A DNA stretch of 64,000 nucleotides from Coriaria nepalensis (taxonomy: Eukaryota; Streptophyta; Magnoliopsida; Cucurbitales; Coriariaceae), in NCBI GenBank assembly GCA_027186245.1, contig CP114491.1, positions 6,197,501 to 6,261,500 on the forward strand, read 5' to 3'. A program made the translations under genes and the position numbers. Numbering within the stretch: the stretch's first letter is position 1; every line of letters starts with the position of its first letter. Shown here one piece after another: positions 9,501-21,500 of the stretch. The notes under the pieces are model-generated. The model worked only from the letters and a program-made list of their open reading frames with translations. It was not told the DNA's origin and did no database searches.

Positions 9501-12500
9501 ATTGTTTTGTTTACTTCTCCCTCGACAAATCAACCACCTCCCAAGTACCACTACTTTTAAGAGCATTTATCTCTTCCATAAATGCTAACTTCTAATTCGG
9601 ATCATCTAGAGTTTCTTTATTGTTATATGGTTGTTGGAGAGTGTTTTGTAAGACAAATTGTCAATTTAGGTTTTGTTGCCCCCTCCTTGTGAGAGTTGCT
9701 CCCTTTATATATAAATCGTAGGGCTAATTACAAGGCTGAAAATAAGCCATTACATTGAACTATCCAAGGGAAGAATAAATGCCTATAAATTATATGCTTA
9801 TATATAATATACTCTTCTATATATAACTAGACTAAATAAGGTATAATATATATGATGCCTTAATAGACTTGCCAACACGTATCTAGCTGTAAATTTTGCT
9901 AACAACCCCCCTCAAATTGATGTTGGGCAATCGATAAGCATCAATTTGTCAACTAGAAATTGATGGCGAGGACGAGAGAGAGCCTTGGTGAAGACATCAG
10001 TAGTTTGGTGTTCAGTAGAAATGTGTGGAAGAGTGATCTCCTGGCGAGCAAAGGCTTCATGAATGGAATGACAATCCATTTCAATATGTTTGGTGCGCTC
10101 ATGAAAAACGAAATTGGCAGCAATCTAAATAGCACTGGTATTATCAACATGAAGAGGAGTATGAGTAAGCTGTGGAACACTAAGTTGACCTAACAACCCT
10201 CGAAGCCATACAATTTCAGAACATGCAGACGACATAGCCTGATATTCAGACTTGGTGGATGACTTTGAGACATGAGCTTGCTTCTTACTCTTCCAAGAAA
10301 TGAGGGCATCGCCAAGAAACATACACCAACCTGTAATAGAACGACGAGTATCCGCACAACTAGCCCACTCGGCATCACTAAAACCCTCCAACTGAAAAGA
10401 ATTCCTTCAAGGAAAAAATAAGCCACGACCAGATGTCCTTTTGAGATATCAAAGAAGATAACGGACAGCGGCCAAATGTGTTTGGCACAGAGCCTGCATA
10501 AACTGATCTGACCTACTGTATAGCAAACGAGATATCAGGTTGAGTAAATGGTCAAATAATTCAAACTGCCCACTAGTTGTCGATACATCGAAGGATCAGA
10601 TAAGGGATCACTACCCGCCTGATGCAGCTTCAAATTGACCTCCATAGGTGTAAGAATCGAATTGCCGTCTTGAGGGCCTACTAAAGAAAGAAATTCTTGG
10701 GTGTACTTGTGTTGATGTAAGAGCGTGCCATTCGAACAATGTTGAACCTCAAGTCCAAGAAAATATTGTAATGGACCAAGATCTTTCATATGATACGAAG
10801 ATTTGAGGCGCTGTTGAAGCTGCTCAATTAAGTGGAGATTAGATCCAGTAATCACAATATCATCGACATACACAAGAAGTATAACAATCCCAAGGGTAGT
10901 CTTGCAAAAGAAGAGAGAGGAGTTATACTGACTTTGACTAAAAGTGAAATCCAGTAGAGTAGTACGAAATTTCTCAAACCATGCCCGCGTGCTTGTTTCA
11001 AACCATACAGAGATCACTTTAAGCGACAAACCTCAGCAAAAGAAGAAGGAAACAAGCCAGGAGGAGGAGACATAAATATTTCTTCCTTTAGATCACCGTG
11101 TAAAAATGCATTCTTCACATCCATCTGGCGAAGTGACCATCCTTTTGAAACAGCAATGGCCATAATAGTGCGGACAATAATCATTTTGGCCACAGGAGCG
11201 AATGTATTCTCATAATCAAGCCCATACTCCTGCCGATTTCTGAGTGCCACCAGACGAGCTTTATGTCTTTCAAAAGAACCATTAGCACGTAGCTTTATGG
11301 TGTAGACCCATTTGCACCCAATAAGCTTAACTCTAGCTAGACAAGGAACAAGAACGATGTCCCAAGTGTGATTATCCTGAAGAACCTGAATTTCATCGTG
11401 CATAGCTTGGCGCCAACACTCTTGAGTAGAAGCTTGAGAATAAGACTTAGGCACAAAAGTAGTATCAAAAGTAGCCTGAAGAGCGGAAGAAGAAAAACCA
11501 TACAGATTGGGGGCCGGGAAATCCGAGTAGACCGGTGTGGCTCACGCAAGACAGGATTAGGTGGCAGTTTAGAGGAAGGAAGAGGCAGTGGGCGACGTTG
11601 TTGATGCACAATACCTGGCTTAAAACGAGAAGGAGTACTAGCATCCGCATCATAACACACAAACCCTTTATGAGAGTTACTAAAGCCAAGAAAAGCACAC
11701 TGAACAGATTGGGCATCAAGCTTGTGATGCTCAATGGGAGGTAAGTGAACAAAACAAATGCAACCAAAAACATGCAAAGAATTATAGGAAGACTAAACAA
11801 ACGAGAATATGGAGAATTAAGATGCAATGTAGGAGAAAGCAAACAATTAATAAATATACAGCTGTAGATAATGCTTCTACCCAAAATCTAGGAGGAACAG
11901 AAGATTCAAGCATCAATGTACGAACATCTAAAAGATGTCTATTCTTACGCTCGGCAATGCCATTCTGTTGAGAAGTGTAAGGATATGAACGTTGAGAGAA
12001 TACCCTTCTGTTGGAGAAAAGATTGAAAAGCATGGGACATGTATTCTCCCCCACAATCATCTTAATACAAGTAGAAAATTGGGTTTCTACATAGGCAACG
12101 AAGGTTTTGAAAGTTGAAAACACATCAGCTTTAGAATGAAGAAAATAGACCCACGTGAAACGACTGTAATCATCAATAAATGTAACAAAATACCTATATT
12201 GAGCATGAGAAAGAACATGATTCATACCCCAAACATCAGAATGAATAATTTCAAAACATGTAGAAGCATGACTACCCGGTAAAGGAAAAGGTAAAAATTT
12301 GCTTTTTCCGAGTTTACAAGGAGCATAATCGAAAGACAAGGAAGAAGACTCATTTGTATTACTCAAATAACCATGGTTCATAAGATGTGTCTAAATTACA
12401 GAGTTAGGATGACCCAATTTCTTATGCCAAAAATGACTATTATTATTAGAAATAACAGATGAACCAACAGAAATTGAATGAGGAACGGAAAATGACTGAA

Positions 12501-15500
12501 GAGGAAAAAGACGTCCCACTTTAGGCCCCTTCGCTATCTCCTGTCCCGACGCTTGATCCTGTACACGACAACCACAACGATCAAAATGAAGAGAACAATT
12601 TTCTTCTATTAATTGTCCAACAGAAATGAGATTAGCAGATAAATCAGGAGACACAAAAACATTAGGAAAGGAAGACCTTAGATTTCCAACTGTAGTAATA
12701 AGAAAAATACTACCATCTGCAATTTGAATATGTTGCTCACCATCATACTTATGAACATCTTGTAAAGTTGCCGGACTGCCAGTCATGTGATTAGAAGCCG
12801 CAGAGTCAATTAACCAAGGAGAAGTAAGGAGATGTTTCTTATCTTGTAGACCAAGAGCAGAGAGGGCATAAATAATCATCTGTTGAACCTGCTCGGGAGT
12901 AATGTTGGGAGAAGAACTCGGAACAGAGGGCTGAGCGGAAGATGTAGGCAGAAAAGTGGACTGAACAGTAGTATGAAAAGCATGGGCGGATCGATTCTGA
13001 GGGCGTACACAACAATCCTTAATGAGAGGACCTTCTTTCTTGCAATAATTGCAAAATTTCTTGCTACAATGTTTTGCAATGTGCCCGATTTCCTTGCAAC
13101 TATAACACTGTGGAGATCTGGATCGTCCTCTGCCTTGAGCAGTGTAGGCCATATTAATCATTTCAGAACCACCAACGTCTTGAGCAAGGTCAAGTTGTGA
13201 GGCGAGATGTTGTTCTTCACGCAAGAGTGCACCCAAGCAAACCTCCAAAGATGGGACAAGTGTGCGATTGATTAACCCAGCTCGTGCACTTTCAAACTCG
13301 GGTTAGAGTTTCATCAAGAATTGATCCCGCTGGCTCTCAGAGTGAACCACTTGTAGTGCTGTCAAAGCTTCTTTTGGAACCTGAGAATGCACCAACCCAA
13401 AATAAATCACTCCATAAATTAATAAAACCGGAATAAAATTGCTCAATAGAGAGGTTCCCCTGATGATAGTTTCCAATGTCTAACTCCAATTGAAACTTTC
13501 GGGCAAAATTATTTTGATAATAAATTTGCCGAAGGTAATCCCACATTGTCTTAGCAGTAGTGAACCCACGAATATTGTTGACCATATAAGGCTCAATAGA
13601 GCTGAGTAGCTAGGAAGCAATTTTGGCATCCTTGCCTTCCCATGAACTAAGTTCTTTGGGATTAGTTGGAGCCGTAGAAGACCCAGCCAAATGAACCCAT
13701 AACTCCTTCCCTTTCAGAATCATCCTGAACTGGAAGTCCCAACTGGCATAGTTTTCGCCATTAAAGCGAACAATAGAATTGACAAAGTAGAGGAATCACA
13801 AACCGACAAGAATTGTGACAAAATTATAATTAGAAAGTATAAACCTAATTCACCAGAAATACACCCCCCACCCCCCCCCCCCCCCCCCCCCCCCCCGATA
13901 GTCACCAAGCAACGAAAAACCAAGAAACCAAAAAAAAAAATTTCAGCCAAGCTAAGAGAAAATCATGAAAATAATTTGGGGCTCTGATACCATGTCAATT
14001 TAGGTTTTGTTGCCCCCTCCTTGTGAGCCATTACATTGGACTATCCAACGTAAGAATAAACGCCTATCAATTATATACCTATATATAATATATATGATGC
14101 CTTAATAGACTGCCCAACACATATCTAACTGTAAATTCTGCTAACACAAATAGTTTGCAATTGGGTGGTTGGTACACATATAACTCATTTCCTGATGGCT
14201 ATAAGAATAGTAAGATTAGAGAACTTTTTGTTAGAATGCAAAATAGGAGAAGAAATTGGATTTGGAGTAGAATTACCTAAAACATCCAAGGAACCATCTC
14301 TTGGAGACTCTGATTGGTCTTGCGCTAGAATATAGAAAAATCTTTCTCCTTATTTTTGTTTTTCTCATAGTATAAACCAAAAGCTTTTGTTGTGGTATTT
14401 CTTTACCTGTTTGTGGTGTATCTATGTCTGGCAAAGGTTGGTTAACGTATTTCCCCCATTTCCATTATCTTGAACAAAATTTTCTTTTTCTTGTACATAA
14501 GGAACAATAGGAGAAAATGTGGAATTCATAATCGAACAGGTAGTCGATCATTAATCTAAAAATTGTCTTCCCTATTTCCTAGCTCCCCTAAAGAGATATT
14601 CTGTTAAAAAATGGTTGATTTTCAGTAAAGCTACATGTGTTGGGTTGCTACATGTGTAGCAACACCTGTAGTCCTTTTTATAACCAATCAAAACATATTT
14701 TTCAGTTGTAGGATCAAGTTTAGATCAAAATATTCCAAGTATGTGAACAAACACGGTGCAACTAAAAACTCTGGGTTGGGAGATCTATATGTGATCTAGA
14801 TGTAGGAAAAATGGTTTTGAAGTGTTGCAAGGGTGTGATGCATTTTAAGACATGTAGGCATCCTATTAACCAGATAGGGTGCTATTAAAACAGCTTCTCG
14901 CACCAATATTTTGGAATATGCATAGAAAGCATGATTGCACGAGCGATTTCAAGCAATTGTTCTTTTTTCTTTCAACAATTCCATTTTGTTTAGGAGTATC
15001 ACGGCATGTAGCTTGATGTTGAACACCCTTATTTTTAAAAAAATGTTCCCAATCATTCATTAAAATACTTTGTTCCATTTTATCTTTGCGAAGAATACTA
15101 AGGTTTTTTTGAAATTGATGTTCAATCATGTTATAAAAATCTTAAAACAATTTTTCCACCAAAGATTTTTCACGTATCAAATATATCCAACATAAATGTG
15201 TATCATTAATTAAAGTTACGAACCATTTTTTTCTAGATAAAATTGTTATTTTTTAAGAACCCCTAACATCACTATGTATTAAAATATGGTTTTGAGTTAT
15301 GAGTGGCACAATGACTTTTTGCTAAAGAACAAGTTTTACAATGAGAAGGTGAACTATCTAAATTCTTAAATAAAGCATGAAACAAATGTTTAAGATATGG
15401 AAAACTAGGATATCCTAGCCTAAGATGCCGAAGCATTATTTGGCCAAGAAAAGCCATTGAACTAATACTACTAAAGTCTTGAGCTATTTATTACTGAAGA

Positions 15501-18500
15501 ACTTCTCATTGAAGTAGTAAAGACTATCCATCATTCTAGCACTGCCAGTAGTCCTCCCTGAGCTCTGGTCTTAGAATATGCAGTGAGAATTACAAAAAAA
15601 AGGGTAACATGACATGTAGAATCTTTGGATAGTTTACTCAAAGACAAAAAGTTATAGGTATATTTAGGAACATGGAGAACTAATTTAAGGTTGATAATTT
15701 GAGATTTTTATAAGGCATTTTCCTGCAATTGGTGAGAAACTACTATCTGCAATTCTAATTTTTTCATTACCAAAACAAGGTGAATATGTATTAAATAGAT
15801 GGGAAAGGCTGGGCATATGATTAGAAGCACCCGAATCTATGATCCTTGGTATTGAATTTAAGGAATAACATAAAGCATTAGGATTACTGCTTCGTTCAGC
15901 AAGAGACACAATAGGAGTACCAAATGATGAATTGAATTTTATCAATTTAAGAAGTTGATCCATTTGCCGACGGGTATGCTCGGTTGGGTTTCTCATCTTG
16001 CTTGCTGCCTTTCTAGTTTGCTAGTTTACCATGATTCTTCCATTAGTTGACTGAGAATTGTTCTGCTAGCATTAGCATCAGAAGCAACCAATGCAGAGTT
16101 CTCAATAGGACGAACCACATAATTAGTAGTTCCCCTTTTTTCGAGCATGACATTCTTGTCGGTGTCTTCTCTCTTCTTACTTCAGGAAATTTCTCACTTA
16201 TCAGAGGAAGGGGTTGCCTACCAATAATCCTTCCCCTAACTTCTCTAAATTTAACATTTTGACTTGCCAGAAATTTGAAAATTCAATTGTCCTCCACCAC
16301 TTTTATAATGATTGCAGACATATGTGAAAAGATCCAAGTCATGGTAGTCCCGTTTAAAAGAGTTCAAATACTTGGTAATATTGTCTCCTTCTTGCTGCAT
16401 CTCACCAATTTTGAGAGTTAACTCATAAATCTGATATTGATTCCCCCAATCAAAGTACATCAGGTTGCTATTGTCCTAGAGTTCCTTAGCATATGTTAGC
16501 ACATGTAGTTGGAGCTAATTTCTTCATCCATCGAATTTCAAGAGCCTTGTCATGACCATGGAGTTTTCTACATCATAGGTTGCATACTTGGATTTATGCG
16601 TGCCGGTTCCTTTATATCACTTGTCAAGTAGCCCATCATAGGTTGGAGGAAGTTGGCTTCATTCAACCGAATCGTAGTGATCTGGATGGAATGAGAGTGT
16701 GTGGCCTTGGGTTGGGTAGTAGTGGGCAAAAGGGCAAGAGGAGTTGGTTCCGAAGTAACGCTGGACATGGTGATGTAGGTATAGTGTAGCTAATAGGTTT
16801 ACAGAGAACAAGGACCGTTCTTGCTCTGCTATCATATAGAATATTATATGCCCTGCATGTTCAACATGTTACATAGCATTCTCTCATATAGATAATAGAT
16901 AGACGTAAACCTGTAAGTTATTGGCTTAAAAATAGACGAAACTACTGCTAGTCTCTATCTTTCCTAATATTAAATAGTTTTGACATTCTATATTTATCCA
17001 CTAAATATCTAATAAATCTCTATAGTTAAACTCTTCCAACAATTAGTCAGGAAAATCTAGCATCAAGGATTTATAATTCTTATGCCATGCATGAATGCAA
17101 CATTGTTGAATGTTGTTTTCTGTACATTAATATTTGTCTAGTTTTTGTTTAATTTGGGCAGTTAAAATTTCAATGATACCCCTCTTATCCATCCCATTTT
17201 CCTTCTCAGTTACATTTTTTATTTCATGCTTTCTAGGTATCTGTGCAGATATTGCATTGACAAAGTATGAACATTGGTCATCCTTAGCTCCTCTTCCATT
17301 CGAGGTTGTTCTTTCTGCTGGACAAAAGGCTAAGGAGGAATGTTGGGAAAAAGGCTAGTACTATCAGGCTTTGCAGTTATTTGTTCATTCTTTTATGTCT
17401 CATCTTTGCAGTAACTTCTATGTTTCAAAATTTTATCAAAAGGTTGCACATTTTTTGGATCATACCTTCCAAGCTATTAACTTGTTATCCTATAACACTT
17501 TTGAAATTGACCAGGGGATGATGACCCTCTGAAGAGGAGCAAAGTTGTTCATGACTTTAATGATCTTACTGGAGAAGGAAATATTGAGAGTCTGCTTTCT
17601 GTTGAAATGGGGTTAAAGGAGCTTGCTTTCTTGAAGGTTCTCATTTGATATATTCTGTTACTCTCTTATCTTATTTCTCTATTTTCTTTAATCTCTCTCA
17701 TGCTTGCTTTTCTTACTTTTGTCGATATATTTTTACCTTTGCTTTTTTTTTTTCCTTGGTTTAAATTTCCTTTCTTATCTTTGCATCTCTAAAGGTTGAG
17801 GAGGCTATTGTACTTTCATTGGCCCAACAGCACCGTTTAAATTCACTTCGACTATCCATTTCAGGTCTGCTTTATTTCCGAATGACATGCATAATTCAGT
17901 GCCTCATGGTCCTTCGACCTCTAAATTTCTGAAAATCTAGACCCTAGTAAAGTTATAAATTGACAAGTCGGTTGTGGAAAACTATTGAAATAGCACGTAT
18001 AAGAGAAAATTAGGGTTTACGAATTGCGATAGGGAATTCCCAAGAAAATTAACTCTTAGACTGACACTAATAGGATATAGGCCTCACACCAATGTTCTAG
18101 GAATCACACCTAGAAGAGAAAGTCTCACACTTTTAAAATATTGAGAAAACTCAAATCAAATTTTATTCTTCTCATCATTAATATGAAAATATGCCCACAG
18201 ACTACAATTTATGGAGAATTTTAAGAAATAGTAAGGAAACTTTATTAGTTGAGGAAGCTAACCAAAATAGTTATAAATAAACGAGGAACCTATCTCAAAA
18301 GACTCTAAAATAAAATGAGTAGACTACATTTTACTCCCTTGAATTGTTTTTTGACTAGATTTAAGTCGCTCATATTTATAAAACTAGACATGTATTCTTC
18401 AAAGTTTTATAAACTAGACTTTGGCCCCTATTTTCAAGACCCATTACCAAAACTAACCAGTTTCATTATTTACTCAATTTTAATAACTCTCGACCTGTTT

Positions 18501-21500
18501 TTCTTTTATCTGACCCAATTTTAGTAATCTATTTTTCTTTTTTTCTTTCTTCTATTTTTTCACGATGAGGTCTCTCCTTATTTTCTAATCATGATTGTGG
18601 AAAAAATGAAGAAGGAAAAATAGGTTATTAAATATGTGTCGGATTAGAAAACAGGTCGGGTTATTACAATGAAGCGGATAATGCGAAATTAGTTAATTTT
18701 TTAACGGAATCTTGAAACCAGGGACCTATGTCTAGTTTATGAAACTAAGAAGGTTATAGATCTAATTTTATAAGTTTAAGGGAGCTAAATCTAGTAAAAT
18801 GAAAGATTAGGGGGTAATGTCTAGTTTACTCAAATAAAATAAATAAATTACTTACTCCATAGGTTTTCTTATAGGAAACAAAGTGAAATAGAAAACTAAC
18901 TAATAGCAAAAATTGCTTAAACATTTGGACTGAAATGACTTGTCCCATCTCACCTATAATCTTCAAGCAAAGCTGGACAGGCTGGTTGTGCCAACTTGGA
19001 CTAGCCAGCCGTAATGTGTCATCTAACTAGTATATTCGAGTAACTACAGTCACTAAATAATATTAGGCTTTAAGCATAAGAATGATAGAAGTGTAAACTC
19101 ATATTAGGCTGTAAGCTTTAATTTGTTGCTAAATAATATGCCTTAGTGGTCCTTAAAAAAAAAAACACAAAAAGAAAAGACTACAGTCACTAAATTACCT
19201 CTTTTTATGGCTTTGTTTATTGCAAAATATCCTTGTCGGAATGTTACTGTCATTAAATTCCACTATTACTTAAAGTACATGCTCTTCATGCATCTCAGAA
19301 TTTGGCTTTCATCCACGGCCACACTTTGTTAAATACTATTGAAGGGTCATATCAAATAATTTGGTTCCCTTTTAAAAATATTATTAGTGAATTAGTTTAG
19401 TATTTTTCAGCCAAAACAAAAACAAGAGTATACTTAAAAAAAAAAAAAAAAGAAGAATCATTCTCTCTAGTCCTTTTTAGTGCTGCATTATAATATTACA
19501 AATCTCTGGTTCTCTTATACTAATGATGATTTTTACTTCTCCAATGTTTCAGAACTCAAATCACCTGGAAAAGATCCCAAGTTTATGGAGGCATTTGGTA
19601 TTGTATATATGGTTCAATATGTCGAGTTTGGTCTAGATTTTGTTACTTTTTGCAGACTTGTTACAAAAAATTACTATCTTTGTTAGTCTCGTAGGAAGTT
19701 CGAATTTTTATGGAGAAACGTAGAGGTTTGTTCACTATAGAAAACCTCAGCACCCTATTTCATTAGGAGAATGTTGCAATATATACAGAACTATAGCATA
19801 ACTGGTTAGAGTTAAGGAATTAAAAATATTTACATAATTCCTAAAACACTGATTGCCTAAGAGAAGTATTTACTAAATTAACTCCTCAATTATTGGAGAG
19901 GGAAATCTAATATATATCTTAACATTCCCCCTTAAGATGGTTGCATAGATATTCCTTACGCCCAAATTGCCCACAGTAGGATTGAAAACTTTAATGCTGA
20001 GGCCTTTGGTAAAGACACCTGCCAGTTGGTTTCTAGTTACATAATATCATACGTGATAAGGAAAATGATCTTGTCATGATTTCTTTTGATGAACATTGTC
20101 TGACCTGCATTGCATTGACGATATGCGAAATACAGGGATGCTTTACCGATCATGATTGCCTTTAGTCTGGTTTGAAGAAAACTCAGGAGGTATGATAAGA
20201 TCATTGTCTGATCTGCATTGCATTGACGATATGTGAAATATAGGGATGCTTTACCGACCATGATTGCTTTTAGTCTGGTTTTTAGAAAACTCAGAAGGTA
20301 CCTCAGAGATTGTTTCAAACTGCATAATGCATTTTTTCAGTCTTGATTGCCTTCGCCTTGAAGAAAATGCAGGAGGTACCTCTAGATTGTTTCATACTGT
20401 ATACTGCTTTTTGTCAATCTAGATTGCCTCAAGTCTTGAAGAAAAACCAGGAGGTAGGGCCATATAGGCTCTCTTCTAGATCTCCATGAGGAAAGGTATT
20501 CTTGACATCTAACTGTTGCTAGACACAGTCATACATAGATGCATATAAGTGAATAACTCTTATATAGTTCATTTTTGGTATGGGGGCAAAGGTCTCTTGG
20601 TAGTCTATACCATACATTTGAGTATAGTCTTTTGATTCCTATCTAGCTTTGTAGCTTTCAATTGGACCATCAAAGTTTTATAGGATCACAAAGACCAATT
20701 CACACTCAATTCCCAAGTCTCATTTCTCACTTGGGCTTACATTTCCTCCAAAACAACACTTTTGCATTTTGTATCAGCTATAACCTCATACCAATGTCGA
20801 CAAAGACCATACAAATGTTGTTATAGGAAGGAGTCAATGACTCATAATATATACAAATTTAGTGATTGGATGTTGATAAGACATTTTGGTAACTTTCGGA
20901 ATAGCAATAGGAAGATCCATAGTTTCAAACAAGAGACAAAGGAATAGTAGCTGTACTTCAAAGGGAATTGGGGGATGTTGTGGAAATTGAACTTGAGAGT
21001 GGCTCTTCCTTTGAGTAGTGGAATTGATTTGAAAGATCTTGTGTCTAACTTGATAATGGTTGATGGCATTAGACAACACAAACACATCCAAACGTTTTTG
21101 TGTCAGTTGCACTAAAATGACTCTCCTTGAGAGATTTTCCTCTATTAAATAGAAAAATACTTTTCCTTATACATGCCTAGAATCAAGCCTAATTTCAATT
21201 AAATATGTAATACAATAACTTTCAAATATGACCGGCTAGCATATAAACAATTATGGCATATAATATTGACAACTAAGATATGAGTAAAAGGATATCAATC
21301 TGTGGAACATCCCCCTCAAATTGATATTGGTCAATCGAGAAGCATCAATTTTCCCACAAGAAAGTAATGGCATTGACGAGCCATGGCCTTGGTAAGTATA
21401 TAAGCTATTTGGAGATCAGTGCAAATATACGGAAGAGAGATGACATGGTCGAAGGCCTCTTGAATAGAATGACAATCCACATCGATATGCTTCATGCTCT

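Larger units (their letters stand above)
9654..14151 (-). mobile_element. Copia element B, complete, nested in element A
   Basis: LTRs at 9659-9904 (3') and 13993-14146 (5'), Met-tRNA primer site at 13981-13992, polypurine tract at 9905-9919. CAAAT flanks it (9654-9658 and 14147-14151), a 5-bp target duplication inside element A. The full order gag-protease-integrase-RT-RNase H is present on the minus strand but broken into at least six frames. The 5' LTR is about 90 bp shorter than the 3' LTR because of two deletions. Confidence 0.95.
7935..17046 (-). mobile_element. Copia element A, complete, interrupted by element B
   Basis: A minus-strand Copia in the large SCD2-like intron. The LTRs are 7940-8158 (3') and 16835-17041 (5'). 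ATTAG occurs outside both (7935-7939 and 17042-17046), giving the 5-bp target duplication. Gag, protease and integrase lie at 16790-14160, and RT and RNase H at 9650-8235. Element B (9659-14146) splits A between the integrase tail and RT. Without B, A is about 4.6 kb. Every domain is open only in pieces, so A is inactive. Confidence 0.93.

Noticed and set aside
11368..11604. Plus-strand open frames inside element B
   Set aside because: They are antisense shadows of the integrase and RT frames and carry no motif.
13720..13950. Open frame with an 11-Gly run
   Set aside because: The glycines come from the poly(C) tract; the real gag start lies in a different frame in the same interval.
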